A stretch of 64,000 bases of DNA, from positions 1-64,000 of the IMG/VR virus record IMGVR_UViG_3300046804_005798; one strand, written 5' to 3'. Below, piece by piece: positions 15,401 through 24,089 of this stretch. Numbering within the stretch: position 1 is the stretch's first letter; the number at the start of each line of letters is the position of its first letter. The notes below the pieces were generated by a model, which saw nothing but the letters and a program-made list of their open reading frames with translations, did no database searches and was not told where the DNA came from. The position numbers were made by a program, and so were the translations under genes. Source of the DNA: a virus.

Positions 15401-16495
15401 ACGGCAACCAATATCTGGAATGCTGGCATCACAACCTCTTCAAGACTTACCCTGAACGGAGCAAATGACACCACAGATGGTGGAGGACAGATATATCTTA
15501 ATGGAGCAACGGGAAACCGTATTGACTTTAATAATAATGGTGTTGCTGCTCCTACAATTACAACAAGAAGTGCTGGAACCAAGATAGTTTTATATCCAAA
15601 TGTAGGTGGTTCTACTGTTGATTATGCACTTGGTATTGATAATGGCACTTTATGGTATACCATTCCATCTGCACAAAATACCAGACAACACCGTTGGTAT
15701 GCAGGAACCACACAACTCGCAGACCTCAAAGGTAGTGGTGAATTAGTTATTGGTTCTACGAGTCTCACAGGAACTGCAACTCAAAGACTTCAAGTTGCTG
15801 GTGGTGCTTATATTAGTAGTTCTGTTGGTATAGGAACCACAAATCCAGAGAAACTTTTACATTTATCAACTTTTGTTGCAACTCCACTCATTATACAAAG
15901 AACAACAGTCAATAATAGTGCAGCAGAATATAGAAATACTACTGCTTCTATGTGGGCAGGTTTATTAAGTAATGCAACTGGATGGGGTGTTGGAGCAACA
16001 GCAGATTTAGGTGCTGATGCTCAAATTGTAGTTACAAGAACAGGTGGAGAATTACTAGTAGGAAGTGTATCCGCAACAGGAACAGCATCACAAAGACTAC
16101 AAGTTACTGGTGGTGCTTATGTAAGTGGTAATCTTGGTGTTGGAATTACAATTCCAACATCATCTTTACATGTTGTCGGTAATGCTTATATTACCGGAGT
16201 TACAACTTCTACTGACTTTGATTCACTTTCTGATATAAATTTCAAAACAAATATCAATCAAATTACAAACCCACTTGAAAAGGTAATGCAGATTCGTGGC
16301 GTTACCTTTAATTGGAAGGATGGCAATCGTAATTCTGCTGGTGTTATCGCACAAGAAATTGAAAAAGTCTTACCAGAACTGGTTCATGGTGAAGAAACCA
16401 AGACAGTAAACTATAATGGGTTGATTGGTTTGTTGATTGAATGTGTGAAAAAACAACAAGAAGAGATTAATGAGCTAAAGAGAAAAGTCAACTAA
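12428..16495 (+). CDS. Large tail fibre with C-terminal S74 intramolecular chaperone
   Basis: 1355 residues. N-terminal MADPTIKIKRSGVAGKIP and LQLGELAVNTFDGKLYIE are typical of virion-attached fibre bases. The body is a long series of beta repeats such as GVSTLGVTSATNLTAQQLNV. At about residue 1264 LSDINFKTNI begins a Peptidase_S74 domain: Ser and Lys form the self-cleaving dyad, and a C-terminal coiled coil KKQQEEINELKRK completes it. The chaperone drives trimerisation and is then cut off. Very likely a receptor-binding fibre. Confidence 0.92.
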   Translation: MADPTIKIKRSGVAGKIPTVDNLQLGELAVNTFDGKLYIEKDQSSVGIATTIIVVNPWSVGTGTNTYNTYFNSGFVGIGTTNPSSKLSVVGDGLFTGVVTASSFSGNALSATYADVAGVSTSVIGGIGSITQLNVSGVSTLGITSATNLTTQNINNSGVTTTNSLNIGATQVISSARQLQNIVSLDDTTTATIESAIQNATNNFTNLQVTGISTLGVTSATNLTAQQLNVSGLSTFAGITTHTESLFGTQASFTGIVTASSFSGNASSATYATIAGVSTDVIGGIASVTSLSVSGISTLDGASTTNLTAQQLNVSGITTVGFITATNLYVAGVGTFLSSGLNIRNPENTFGYTIAGNAITADRILTLPVVTSNTGIAVTGLNQSFTGTQTFSSLTATSTLTVSGTLSVTSANITHTGTTENFTAASYTTGTVTIGGPLQTGTITVGQATTSQTLNLATGVSLASTTKTINFGTGGASGSFTQINIGPTAGVGTVIINSGTRLGIGSAIPRAALDVVGDGRVSGVVTAITFIGALTGTATTASSVVVDSVGLGTHTYGDYVRDITGTSNQITVTSGTGEGSTPTLSLPNNLVLPQDVTVTRDLQVNRNLNVTGNITLGGTTAFINVQELVVSDPDLVLGYRTDAFGNDISNDNTANHGGIAVASTEGTPLVSLFIAGIETTPATYKKIMWFKSGTFAGLGTDAWLTNYAVGIGSTQFPTGTRLAAGSVQFTENDLAVVRNINASGIGTIPTLSGTTATYNTGNFTTGNIVTGVVTNISGTNLNYTGVGTITTLNSTTGNITTLNSTTANIVTGVVTDISGTNLNYTGVGTITTLNSTDANLTNINSTGISTLGVTSATNLTAQQLNVSGVSTLGVTTFTGAVSFGTSAYFGDNSRLYLGDSNDLQIYHNGNDSVISDSGFGQLYIGTNGSRVEISKGYGTESMARFLTDGAVELYYDNSKEFETTGYGATVFGVLQSQGLQVNSGVSTVGFLTATNIWNAGITTSSRLTLNGANDTTDGGGQIYLNGATGNRIDFNNNGVAAPTITTRSAGTKIVLYPNVGGSTVDYALGIDNGTLWYTIPSAQNTRQHRWYAGTTQLADLKGSGELVIGSTSLTGTATQRLQVAGGAYISSSVGIGTTNPEKLLHLSTFVATPLIIQRTTVNNSAAEYRNTTASMWAGLLSNATGWGVGATADLGADAQIVVTRTGGELLVGSVSATGTASQRLQVTGGAYVSGNLGVGITIPTSSLHVVGNAYITGVTTSTDFDSLSDINFKTNINQITNPLEKVMQIRGVTFNWKDGNRNSAGVIAQEIEKVLPELVHGEETKTVNYNGLIGLLIECVKKQQEEINELKRKVN

Positions 16496-16533
16496 ATAAT
16501 ACAAAATACCCAGTGGAAACACGAAGACGGTAA

Positions 16534-19500
16534 ATGGCAATAAAAATCATAGGTTCTACTATCATCGATGATAGTAGAAATATAGTTAACGCTGGTATTG
16601 CAACTGTAACTTCCGTAAGCATCGGTAATACGCAAGTTGTCAGTTCTGCAAGACAACTTCAGAATATTATCTCTCTGGATGCAACAACAACTGCAACGAT
16701 TGAATCTGCAATTGCTAATGCTCCTAATACCTTTACTGATTTAAGTGTTTCGGGTGTTAGCACTCTTGGTGTTACAAGTGCTACAAACTTAACAGCACAA
16801 CAACTGAATGTTTCTGGTGTTTCTACTTTAGGAACTGTTCAAATATTATCCGGTATCGTTACAGCAACTTCTGGTGTTGTGACTTATTATGGTGATGGTT
16901 CTAAACTTACTGATATTCAAGTATCATCAACTTCTGGAATTGCCACTTATGCATCAACTGCTGGTATAGCAACTTATTCATCAACTTCTGGAATTGCCAC
17001 TTATGCATCAACTGCTGGTATAGCAACTTATTCATCAACTTCTGGAATTGCTACTTATGCAAATGATGCCGGTGTAGCATCTTATGCAATTTATGCGGCA
17101 TCTGCAGGAATTGCTACTTATGCTAATAATGCAGGTATAGCAACTTACGCATCAACTGCTGGTATAGCAACTTATGCATCAACAGCAGGAGTATCCACTG
17201 CACTTCAAAACTCAAGAACTTTTGAAATCACTGGTGACGTTGTTGCATCACAAATCAGTTTTGATGGAACCGGTAATGTATCACTTGCAGCCACCATTCA
17301 ACCAAATTCTGTTGCTCTTGGAACTGATACTACGGGCGATTATGTAACTAACATTACAGGAACATCCAACCAAATCACAGTTACTTCTGGAACTGGTGAA
17401 GGTTCAACACCAACTTTAAGTATTCCGAATCAGTTTACTGCACCACAAGATGTAACAGTTACCAGAGACTTGCAAGTTGATCGTAATTTAAATGTAAATG
17501 GTAATATCACGATTGGTGGAACATCTGCTACAATTTTCTCATCGACACTAAACATTTATGATCCAGATATTGTTTTAGGTGTAAGAACTGATGGAAGTGG
17601 TAATGATGCTTCAACGGATAACACAGCAAATCATGGTGGTATTGCGATTGCATCAACTGAAGGAACCCCACTAGTTTCACTTTATGATGTTGGTGTTGGG
17701 GAAACTAATCCATCCACATATAAAAAGTTTATGTGGTTTAAATCGGGTACTTTCTCTGGACTTGGAACAGATGCTTGGATTAGTAATTATGCTATTGGTA
17801 TTGGTTCAACACAAGTTCCAAATGGAGTAAGACTTGCTGCTGGTGGAATGCAAGTTACTGATACAACAGTAAGTACTCCGCAGTTAAGTGTTTCGGGTGT
17901 TTCTACATTCACTGGAACCGTAAGTTTTGGAACTTCTGCTTACTTTGGTGATAATAATAGAGCATATTTTGGTGATAGTAATGATTTAGAGATTTATCAT
18001 AGTGGAACTAATAGTTTTATTTTAGATAATGGAACTGGAAATCTTGTTTTAGGAACAAATGGAGACAGAGTTTCCATAGTAAAAGGAACTGGAACAGAAA
18101 CTCTTGCAAGATTTAATATAGATGATTCTGTAGAACTTTGGTTTAATAATGTAAAAGAATTTGAAACCACTGGATACGGTGCAACAGTCTTTGGAACTTT
18201 ACAGACACAAGGACTTCAAGTTAATTCTGGTGTCTCAACAGTCGGTTTCTTAACGGCAACTAATATTTGGAATTCTGGTATAACCACATCATCATCATTC
18301 GTAAAATCTGGAGGAACTTCAAATGAGTTCCTCAAAGCAGATGGATCTGTTGATTCATCTACTTATTTAACTTCTTATACTGAAACTGATACTTTAGATT
18401 CTATCACTACAAGAGGCAATACTACAACTAATGGTATTTCTGTAGGAATCTTAACAGCAACTTCTGGTAACTTTAGTGGTATTATAACTTCTTCTGGTGC
18501 TAATGTTTCTGGAATAACTACAATATCAGTCAATAGTCCCACTGATGCAGCATTAAGAATTACTCAACTTGGATCTGGAAATGCTCTTGTAGTTGAAGAT
18601 GAAACAAATCCAGATTCAACTCCATTTGTTATTGATGCCTCTGGTTCTGTTGGTATTGGAACCACAAATCCAGGATCAAAACTTACTGTTAATGGTGCAG
18701 TACAAATACAACAAGATTCTGGTTCTAATAATAGACTTGTTTTTAGAGGACAACCTGGATCTTCTTATCGTTGGAATATTGATAACTATTCATCCTCCAA
18801 TGAATTTAGAATTTTTAGAGAAGATGATGCTACTGCGGCAAATGGATTTTCTCCCTTTAGTATTAGCACTACCGGTACTTTAACTGCTAATAAATTTTCT
18901 GGTGATGGTTCTTTACTTACAGGTATTACAGCATCAGGTAGTGGTGTTGCAATACAAAATCAAGGTTCTAACGTTGGAACTGCTACCACTATAAATTTCA
19001 GTACAAATCTAACAGCATCATTTTCTTCTGGTACTGCAACTATATCTCTTTCTAATAATCCTTCAATCAGTGGCATACTTACAGCAGACCAAGTTTATAC
19101 ATCAAATAATGGTAACGGACAAAATATAAGAATAGGTGATGATTTTTGGTTGGGTGATGTTAATGTAGCAAATACTACACGTTTTTCTGGTGCTCAAGAT
19201 AGCACCAGAGCGTTTGTTATTTTTGGTAGTTCTGATGATGTTGCATTAGGAAGAACTGGAACAGGTCCTTTATATTATGGAGGAAATTTTAATGCTGCTG
19301 GAATATCTACACTTGGCATTACTTCTACCACTAACTTAACAACGCAACAACTGAATGTTTCTGGTATTGGCACATTCCAATCAAGCAATCTAAAAATAAG
19401 AAACCCAGCAAACACTTTTGAATATTCTATTGTTGGTTCTGCAATTGCTGCAAACAGAAACCTTACATTACCTTTAATTACTAGTAATGATACTGTTGCA

Positions 19501-21057
19501 GTTCTTGGTTTATCTCAAACTTTTACTGGTGCTAATAATTCATTTTCAGGTATAAGTGCTAGTGGTACATTAAGTGCTACTGGTCTTCTTTCATTAATTG
19601 GTTCAGCCACAGCGGCTCATGTATTTGGTAGCAACCAAGGATCAGGAACGTTAACATTTGGTGGATCTGGTGGTACTGGTACAATTACTTTTGGTCGTTC
19701 TACTGCAACTCAACAAACTGATATTCAAACAGGTGCATCAGGTGTAGGAACCACTAAAACTATTAACTTAGGTACTAATGGTTTATCAGGTTCCTTTACT
19801 CAAATCAACATCGGACCAACTGCTGGTATTGGTACTGTTGTTATTAACTCCGGAACTAGACTTGGTATTGGGTCTGCAGTTCCAACAGCAGCACTTGATG
19901 TAGTAGGGGATGTTAGAGTTTCTGGTATAGTCACGGCAACAACATTTGTAGGTACTTTAACTGGAACCGCAACAACTGCAACAGCATTACAAAATGCAAG
20001 AAACTTTTCAATCACTGGAAATTTTGTAACTGCTTCCGACATATCATTTGATGGAACTGGTAATGTAGCACTTGCTGCAACAATCACCCCAGATTCAATT
20101 GGACTTGGTACTTATACAAGTGGTGATTATGTAAAAAATATTTCTGGAACATCAAACCAGATTACAGTTACCTCTGGAACTGGTGAAGGTTCTACACCAA
20201 CACTCAGCATCCCATCACAATTTACTGCACCACAAGATGTAACAGTTACAAGAGACCTTCAAGTTAATCGTAACTTGAATGTAACTGGAAATATTACTCT
20301 TGGTGGAACAACAGCATTTATTAATGCTCAAGAACTAAAAGTTTATGACCCAGATCTTGTTCTTGGTGTTAGAACAGATGGTGGTGGTAATGATATTTCC
20401 AATGACACAACGGCAAATCACGGTGGTATTGCTATTGCATCAACAGAGGGTAGTCCATTAGTTCAACTCTATAATCCTGGTATTGGAGAATCAACACTTG
20501 CCACATATAAGAAAATTATGTGGTTTAAGTCCGGTTCCTTTACTGGTCTCAATACTGATGCTTGGTTAATTAACTATGCTGTTGGTATTGGTTCAACACA
20601 ATTCCCAACAGGAACTCGTCTTGCTGCTGGTAATGTTCAATTTACTCAAAATGATTTGGCAGTTGTAAAAAACATTAATGCTTCCGGTATAGTCACTGCA
20701 TCAAGTTTTAGTGGTAATGCTTCAAGTGCTACTTATGCCACAACTTCTGGAGCATCAACAGATGTAATTGGTGGTATTGCTTCAGTAACACAATTGAGTG
20801 TTTCTGGAATATCTACACTTGGAGTTACTAGTACTACTATCTTAACAGCACAACAACTCAATGTCTCTGGTGTAGTAACAGCAACATCATTTAGTGGTTC
20901 TGGAACTAATTTAACAGGTATTGTAACTTCTATTGTTGCTGGAACTAATATTACTATTTCCGGTTCAACTGGACAAGTTACTATTAACTCAACTGCTTCT
21001 GGTGGAGGTGGTAGTGCAGATGCTCTTGATATTTTAGAAGTGATGTTATTTGCATAA
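16534..21057 (+). CDS. Large repetitive tail fibre, no S74 domain
   Basis: 1507 residues. It shares long stretches with the fibre at 12428 (SARQLQNI, TGTSNQITVTSGTGEG, PQDVTVTRDLQVNRNLNVTG, NHGGIAIASTEG), so the two arose by duplication or recombination. It has the 18-residue tandem repeat listed separately. The C-terminus is short (GGGGSADALDILEVMLFA) and lacks the chaperone, so it may fold with help from another protein. A membrane or enzyme domain is not visible. Confidence 0.9.
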   Translation: MAIKIIGSTIIDDSRNIVNAGIATVTSVSIGNTQVVSSARQLQNIISLDATTTATIESAIANAPNTFTDLSVSGVSTLGVTSATNLTAQQLNVSGVSTLGTVQILSGIVTATSGVVTYYGDGSKLTDIQVSSTSGIATYASTAGIATYSSTSGIATYASTAGIATYSSTSGIATYANDAGVASYAIYAASAGIATYANNAGIATYASTAGIATYASTAGVSTALQNSRTFEITGDVVASQISFDGTGNVSLAATIQPNSVALGTDTTGDYVTNITGTSNQITVTSGTGEGSTPTLSIPNQFTAPQDVTVTRDLQVDRNLNVNGNITIGGTSATIFSSTLNIYDPDIVLGVRTDGSGNDASTDNTANHGGIAIASTEGTPLVSLYDVGVGETNPSTYKKFMWFKSGTFSGLGTDAWISNYAIGIGSTQVPNGVRLAAGGMQVTDTTVSTPQLSVSGVSTFTGTVSFGTSAYFGDNNRAYFGDSNDLEIYHSGTNSFILDNGTGNLVLGTNGDRVSIVKGTGTETLARFNIDDSVELWFNNVKEFETTGYGATVFGTLQTQGLQVNSGVSTVGFLTATNIWNSGITTSSSFVKSGGTSNEFLKADGSVDSSTYLTSYTETDTLDSITTRGNTTTNGISVGILTATSGNFSGIITSSGANVSGITTISVNSPTDAALRITQLGSGNALVVEDETNPDSTPFVIDASGSVGIGTTNPGSKLTVNGAVQIQQDSGSNNRLVFRGQPGSSYRWNIDNYSSSNEFRIFREDDATAANGFSPFSISTTGTLTANKFSGDGSLLTGITASGSGVAIQNQGSNVGTATTINFSTNLTASFSSGTATISLSNNPSISGILTADQVYTSNNGNGQNIRIGDDFWLGDVNVANTTRFSGAQDSTRAFVIFGSSDDVALGRTGTGPLYYGGNFNAAGISTLGITSTTNLTTQQLNVSGIGTFQSSNLKIRNPANTFEYSIVGSAIAANRNLTLPLITSNDTVAVLGLSQTFTGANNSFSGISASGTLSATGLLSLIGSATAAHVFGSNQGSGTLTFGGSGGTGTITFGRSTATQQTDIQTGASGVGTTKTINLGTNGLSGSFTQINIGPTAGIGTVVINSGTRLGIGSAVPTAALDVVGDVRVSGIVTATTFVGTLTGTATTATALQNARNFSITGNFVTASDISFDGTGNVALAATITPDSIGLGTYTSGDYVKNISGTSNQITVTSGTGEGSTPTLSIPSQFTAPQDVTVTRDLQVNRNLNVTGNITLGGTTAFINAQELKVYDPDLVLGVRTDGGGNDISNDTTANHGGIAIASTEGSPLVQLYNPGIGESTLATYKKIMWFKSGSFTGLNTDAWLINYAVGIGSTQFPTGTRLAAGNVQFTQNDLAVVKNINASGIVTASSFSGNASSATYATTSGASTDVIGGIASVTQLSVSGISTLGVTSTTILTAQQLNVSGVVTATSFSGSGTNLTGIVTSIVAGTNITISGSTGQVTINSTASGGGGSADALDILEVMLFA
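16927..17190 (+). repeat. 54-base tandem repeat in tail fibre
   Basis: Two nearly exact 54-base copies start at 16927 and 16981, followed by degenerate copies. They encode the 9-residue pair GIATYASTA / GIATYSSTS. Low-complexity fibre repeat, able to expand or contract. Confidence 0.85.
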
Positions 21058-21081
21058 ATATTCAAAAACTATAAAGATATA

Positions 21082-21489
21082 ATGGCACTCGCAAAGGCAA
21101 ATTTAGGATTTCCAGTTGTAGTTTCTGCAGGAACAACAGCAACAGTTTATAGTGTTGGTTCTGCGAAGACGGCATATATTAGAAGTATTGTAATTTTTAA
21201 TAGTAATGTTGGAACTGCAAATACTGGACTTTCACAAACAGTTCAAATCTATGCAGTTCCAAATAGTGGTGGTTCTGTAGGAGTTGCAACAGCAGGAAAT
21301 AGAATTGGTAGAGTTTCATTAACTGCTGATGATACATTTTTTTACGATTTGCAATATCCAATTACTTTACAAAATACTGGAGATAGCATTCAAGTTTTTA
21401 ATGAGGGTTCATTTGCGTGGTCACTTTCTGGAATTGCGACGGCAACTAATCCAGTAAATGTTATGATATTAGGCGATAGAGAGGCATAA
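21082..21489 (+). CDS. Small fibre-cluster protein
   Basis: 135 residues, beta-rich (TATVYSVGSAKTAYIRSIVIFN, VQIYAVPNSGG, VNVMILGDREA). It follows the second fibre with a CATAAATA late box just upstream and precedes the Gly-rich adhesin. Probably a fibre cap or accessory; family not recognised. Confidence 0.7.
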   Translation: MALAKANLGFPVVVSAGTTATVYSVGSAKTAYIRSIVIFNSNVGTANTGLSQTVQIYAVPNSGGSVGVATAGNRIGRVSLTADDTFFYDLQYPITLQNTGDSIQVFNEGSFAWSLSGIATATNPVNVMILGDREA

Positions 21490-21493
21490 GAAT

Positions 21494-22462
21494 ATGTCTT
21501 TTAGAGCTGCTAAGTTTGGATTAAGAACTGCTCTTAGTGATTATATTCTAAGTGGAAAGAGTAAGACACAACACTCACAGAATATCACAAGAGTTTCTGC
21601 AGATGGGGGAACGATTTTAACTCCAGGTAATGGATATCGTTATCATATTTTTACCGCACCAGGAACCTTGCGTATAGGTAATGGTGGAACTCTTGATTAT
21701 ATCGCCGTTGCTGGTGGGGGCGGTGGTGGTGGAACAGGAACACCTCCAACATTTTCTGGAGGTGGTGGAGGAGCAGGTGGATATTTAACTAGAAATAATG
21801 TAAGTTTTAATGCAGGAACTTATACAATTACTATTGGTGGCGGAGGTGGGGGTAGCACTGGACCAACTACTAAAGGGGTCGCTGGAACGCCGACGACTAT
21901 TTCTGGTCCTCCATTATTTACTACATTAACCGCAACTGGCGGTGGAGGTGGAGGAGCTAGTGGTAGTACACCAGGAAGTACTGGAGGATCTGGAGGGGGA
22001 GGTGCATCTCCTCTCGGTGCTGGTGGCTCTGCAACATCAGGACAAGGAAATAATGGCGGATCTGGAGCTCCAACAGCAACTCCAATTCCATCATCTGCTG
22101 GTGGAGGAGGTGGTGCAGGAGGAACTGGAGGAACTGGAACAACAGGAGCAGCTTCAGGTCCTGGAGGTATTGGATTACCAGCATTTCAGGGAGATTCTGG
22201 AATTCCTCCAGCATATGGAACACCTGGACCAGCATCTGGAAGATATTTTGCTGGTGGTGGAGGAGGAGCATCAAATACTTCTGGATCTGGAGGGGGAATT
22301 GGTGGAGCAGGGGGAGGTGGTGCTGGAGCAGTTTCTCCAACAGCTACTGGTACTCCTGGAACTACAAATACGGGTGGAGGTGGTGGAGGAGGCGCTGGAG
22401 CCCCATCTGGAACAGGCGGCGGCGGTGGTTCTGGTATTGTAATTATCCGATACCTTGTGTAG
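21494..22462 (+). CDS. Glycine-rich tail adhesin
   Basis: 322 residues. After a 65-residue beta start (ILTPGNGYRYHIFTAPGT) come about ten poly-Gly blocks alternating with Thr/Ser/Pro segments, ending GGGGGSGIVIIRYLV. Such Gly sandwiches form polyglycine II bundles at fibre tips, as in T4-like gp38 adhesins, and set receptor specificity. The variable segments between Gly runs are the likely contact loops. Confidence 0.88.
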   Translation: MSFRAAKFGLRTALSDYILSGKSKTQHSQNITRVSADGGTILTPGNGYRYHIFTAPGTLRIGNGGTLDYIAVAGGGGGGGTGTPPTFSGGGGGAGGYLTRNNVSFNAGTYTITIGGGGGGSTGPTTKGVAGTPTTISGPPLFTTLTATGGGGGGASGSTPGSTGGSGGGGASPLGAGGSATSGQGNNGGSGAPTATPIPSSAGGGGGAGGTGGTGTTGAASGPGGIGLPAFQGDSGIPPAYGTPGPASGRYFAGGGGGASNTSGSGGGIGGAGGGGAGAVSPTATGTPGTTNTGGGGGGGAGAPSGTGGGGGSGIVIIRYLV

Positions 22463-22513
22463 TGACAAATTAGAATTAGTATAGTATACTTTTGATATAG
22501 TATAAGTTGAAAC

Positions 22514-23134
22514 ATGGCATTTCAGTCAATATGGTATTTTAGTGATATTCCTCAAAAAATTGTAGAAACAATTGAAGAAGATCTAACAAATACCTTTCAA
22601 GATCAAATGGGAGATTCACGATTGATGGGAGATGCTCTCAATCGTGATAAAAGAAATTCAAAGAATGCGTGGATCCCAACAACACATTGGACTGCAGGAT
22701 TTGTATGGCATTATATTGAACGAGCAAATCGTGAAAATTTTCTTTACGATATTAGAAATATTGATGGTGAATCAATGCAGTTCACCCAATATAGTGAAGG
22801 AGAATTTTATGGTTGGCATAATGATGCTGGTATTTCCTGTCATTATAAACCAGTAAGTGTTGGTAACCATCACGAAGGAAGGGCACAAGATTATTTGAAT
22901 GAAAATCTTGAACTTGTACGAAAACTTTCATTTGTCGTTCAACTTTCAGATCCTGACGATTATGAAGGTGGAAATCTTCAACTTCTTGCCGAGGATGGTA
23001 AGTCTTATTTTGCTCCAAGAAAAAGAGGAACTGTGATTGTTTTTGACTCTAGAACTCAACACCGTGTTCTCAAAGTAACTAAAGGAATTCGTAAGAGTCT
23101 TGTTGGTTGGGTTGTAGGTCCGAGGTGGAAATAA
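22514..23134 (+). CDS. 2-oxoglutarate/Fe(II) oxygenase (prolyl-4-hydroxylase-like)
   Basis: 206 residues. Iron ligands are His and Asp in YGWHNDAG (about 96-98) and the distal His in DSRTQHRVLKVTKGIRKSLVGW, with the Arg/Lys that binds 2-oxoglutarate. LSFVVQLSDPDDYEGGNLQL is the jelly-roll core. Phage PKHD-type enzymes lie beside fibre genes and may hydroxylate fibre or host proteins; the substrate is inferred. The next gene encodes a second oxygenase. Confidence 0.9.
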   Translation: MAFQSIWYFSDIPQKIVETIEEDLTNTFQDQMGDSRLMGDALNRDKRNSKNAWIPTTHWTAGFVWHYIERANRENFLYDIRNIDGESMQFTQYSEGEFYGWHNDAGISCHYKPVSVGNHHEGRAQDYLNENLELVRKLSFVVQLSDPDDYEGGNLQLLAEDGKSYFAPRKRGTVIVFDSRTQHRVLKVTKGIRKSLVGWVVGPRWK

Positions 23135-23135
23135 T

Positions 23136-23855
23136 ATGGCAGAACAAATGACAGAAGAACAACTCTTCTTCCAGGAAAGATTAAATACTGGAACTTCTTG
23201 GACTCGTAATGAGTTTTTTGAAAAAAATGGATATCTTGTGATTAAAAATCTATGGGATTCCCAAGAACTTTATCGGTCAGTTCCGGAAGAAAGAGGGCAA
23301 ATAAATTATTGGGGTAAAGGATTAGATCAATTTACCTACACAGAACTGGAAATGCAAGTAGAAGGTTCTCTTGCTTGTTATTGGCATCCACAATATCGTT
23401 CAATTCATTCCAAAATTCGTATTAAATTAGAAAAAGAACTTGGGAGAAAACTTTATAATACTTATTATTATGACCGTTTTTATTTTCCGGGACAAGCACT
23501 AACAAAACACGCAGATCGTGATGCTTGTGAGATTTCCGTAACAGTTCATATTAGTTCTAATCTCCAAGAACCTTGGCCGATTTGGATTAAGACTCCAGAT
23601 ACTTATGCAGATAAGAAAAAAACTTTAATTACTCAAAGAGGCGAAAATCGTTCAGTGATTTTAAATGCTGGAGATGGAATGGTTTATAAAGGATGTGAGA
23701 GACCTCATTGGAGAGATCCAATGCCAACTGAATATCAAAGAACTTGGTATGGTAAAAGAGTAGAAAAAGATGGACTTTATTATCATCAAATCTTTTTTCA
23801 TTATGTTCTTGCAGATGGTCAAAGAGTGCAATATGCAAATGATATGGCAAAATAA
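23136..23855 (+). CDS. Second 2OG-Fe(II) oxygenase-like protein
   Basis: 239 residues. KHADRDACEISVTVHIS supplies the HxD ligand pair. RPHWRDP carries a possible distal His and IFFHYVLADGQR ends the jelly roll. It is quite different in sequence from the protein at 22514 and starts one base after its stop. Paired oxygenases after tail fibres recur in cyanophages. Activity is inferred; the distal His is less certain. Confidence 0.8.
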   Translation: MAEQMTEEQLFFQERLNTGTSWTRNEFFEKNGYLVIKNLWDSQELYRSVPEERGQINYWGKGLDQFTYTELEMQVEGSLACYWHPQYRSIHSKIRIKLEKELGRKLYNTYYYDRFYFPGQALTKHADRDACEISVTVHISSNLQEPWPIWIKTPDTYADKKKTLITQRGENRSVILNAGDGMVYKGCERPHWRDPMPTEYQRTWYGKRVEKDGLYYHQIFFHYVLADGQRVQYANDMAK

Positions 23856-23876
23856 AAAATACTTTTTGACCCCCCC

Positions 23877-23906
23877 TTGACACCAGGTTAAGAGGGGTGT
23901 TATGAT
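23877..23906 (+). promoter_or_regulatory. Early sigma70 promoter of psbA with overlapping late box
   Basis: TTGACA (23877-23882), 18-base spacer, TATGAT (23901-23906). The -10 overlaps GATAAATA (23904-23911), a T4-type late box, so psbA may be transcribed both early and late. Confidence 0.8.
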
Positions 23907-23920
23907 AAATACAACAACGG

Positions 23921-24035
23921 GTTAAGAAATGTAACAGGTTCTTAACACAAGTTCTTGCCGAAAAGGGACGAAACTCCTCACCGAGACTAGGCAAGTAAAA
24001 GATGTCTCTCATATCCTAGACTGAGGGTGTCTAGG
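23921..24035 (+). promoter_or_regulatory. Structured psbA 5' leader
   Basis: Three hairpins: GTTAAGAA/TTCTTAAC (23921-23946), CTTGCC/GGCAAG (23954-23995), CCTAGAC/GTCTAGG (24015-24035). The leader is about 175 bases long and there is no Shine-Dalgarno sequence before ATG 24090. It may control translation or RNA stability; not matched to a known RNA family. Confidence 0.55.
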
Positions 24036-24089
24036 AAATAAGTACCTCCACCATTTCCCTGATGGACTTACTTACTTTTAAACGTACAA

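Noticed and set aside
16927-17190. Regular direct repeats as a CRISPR array
   Set aside because: The repeats are in frame, encode GIATYxSTx phrases and have no unique spacers.
21720-22440. Long reverse-strand ORFs opposite the Gly-rich gene
   Set aside because: They arise from the biased GGT/GGA codons of the adhesin; the products are low-complexity Leu, His or Pro strings.
22470-22510. TATAGTATAC-like palindrome before the first oxygenase as promoter or operator
   Set aside because: AT-rich with no matching -35 at proper spacing and no second copy elsewhere.
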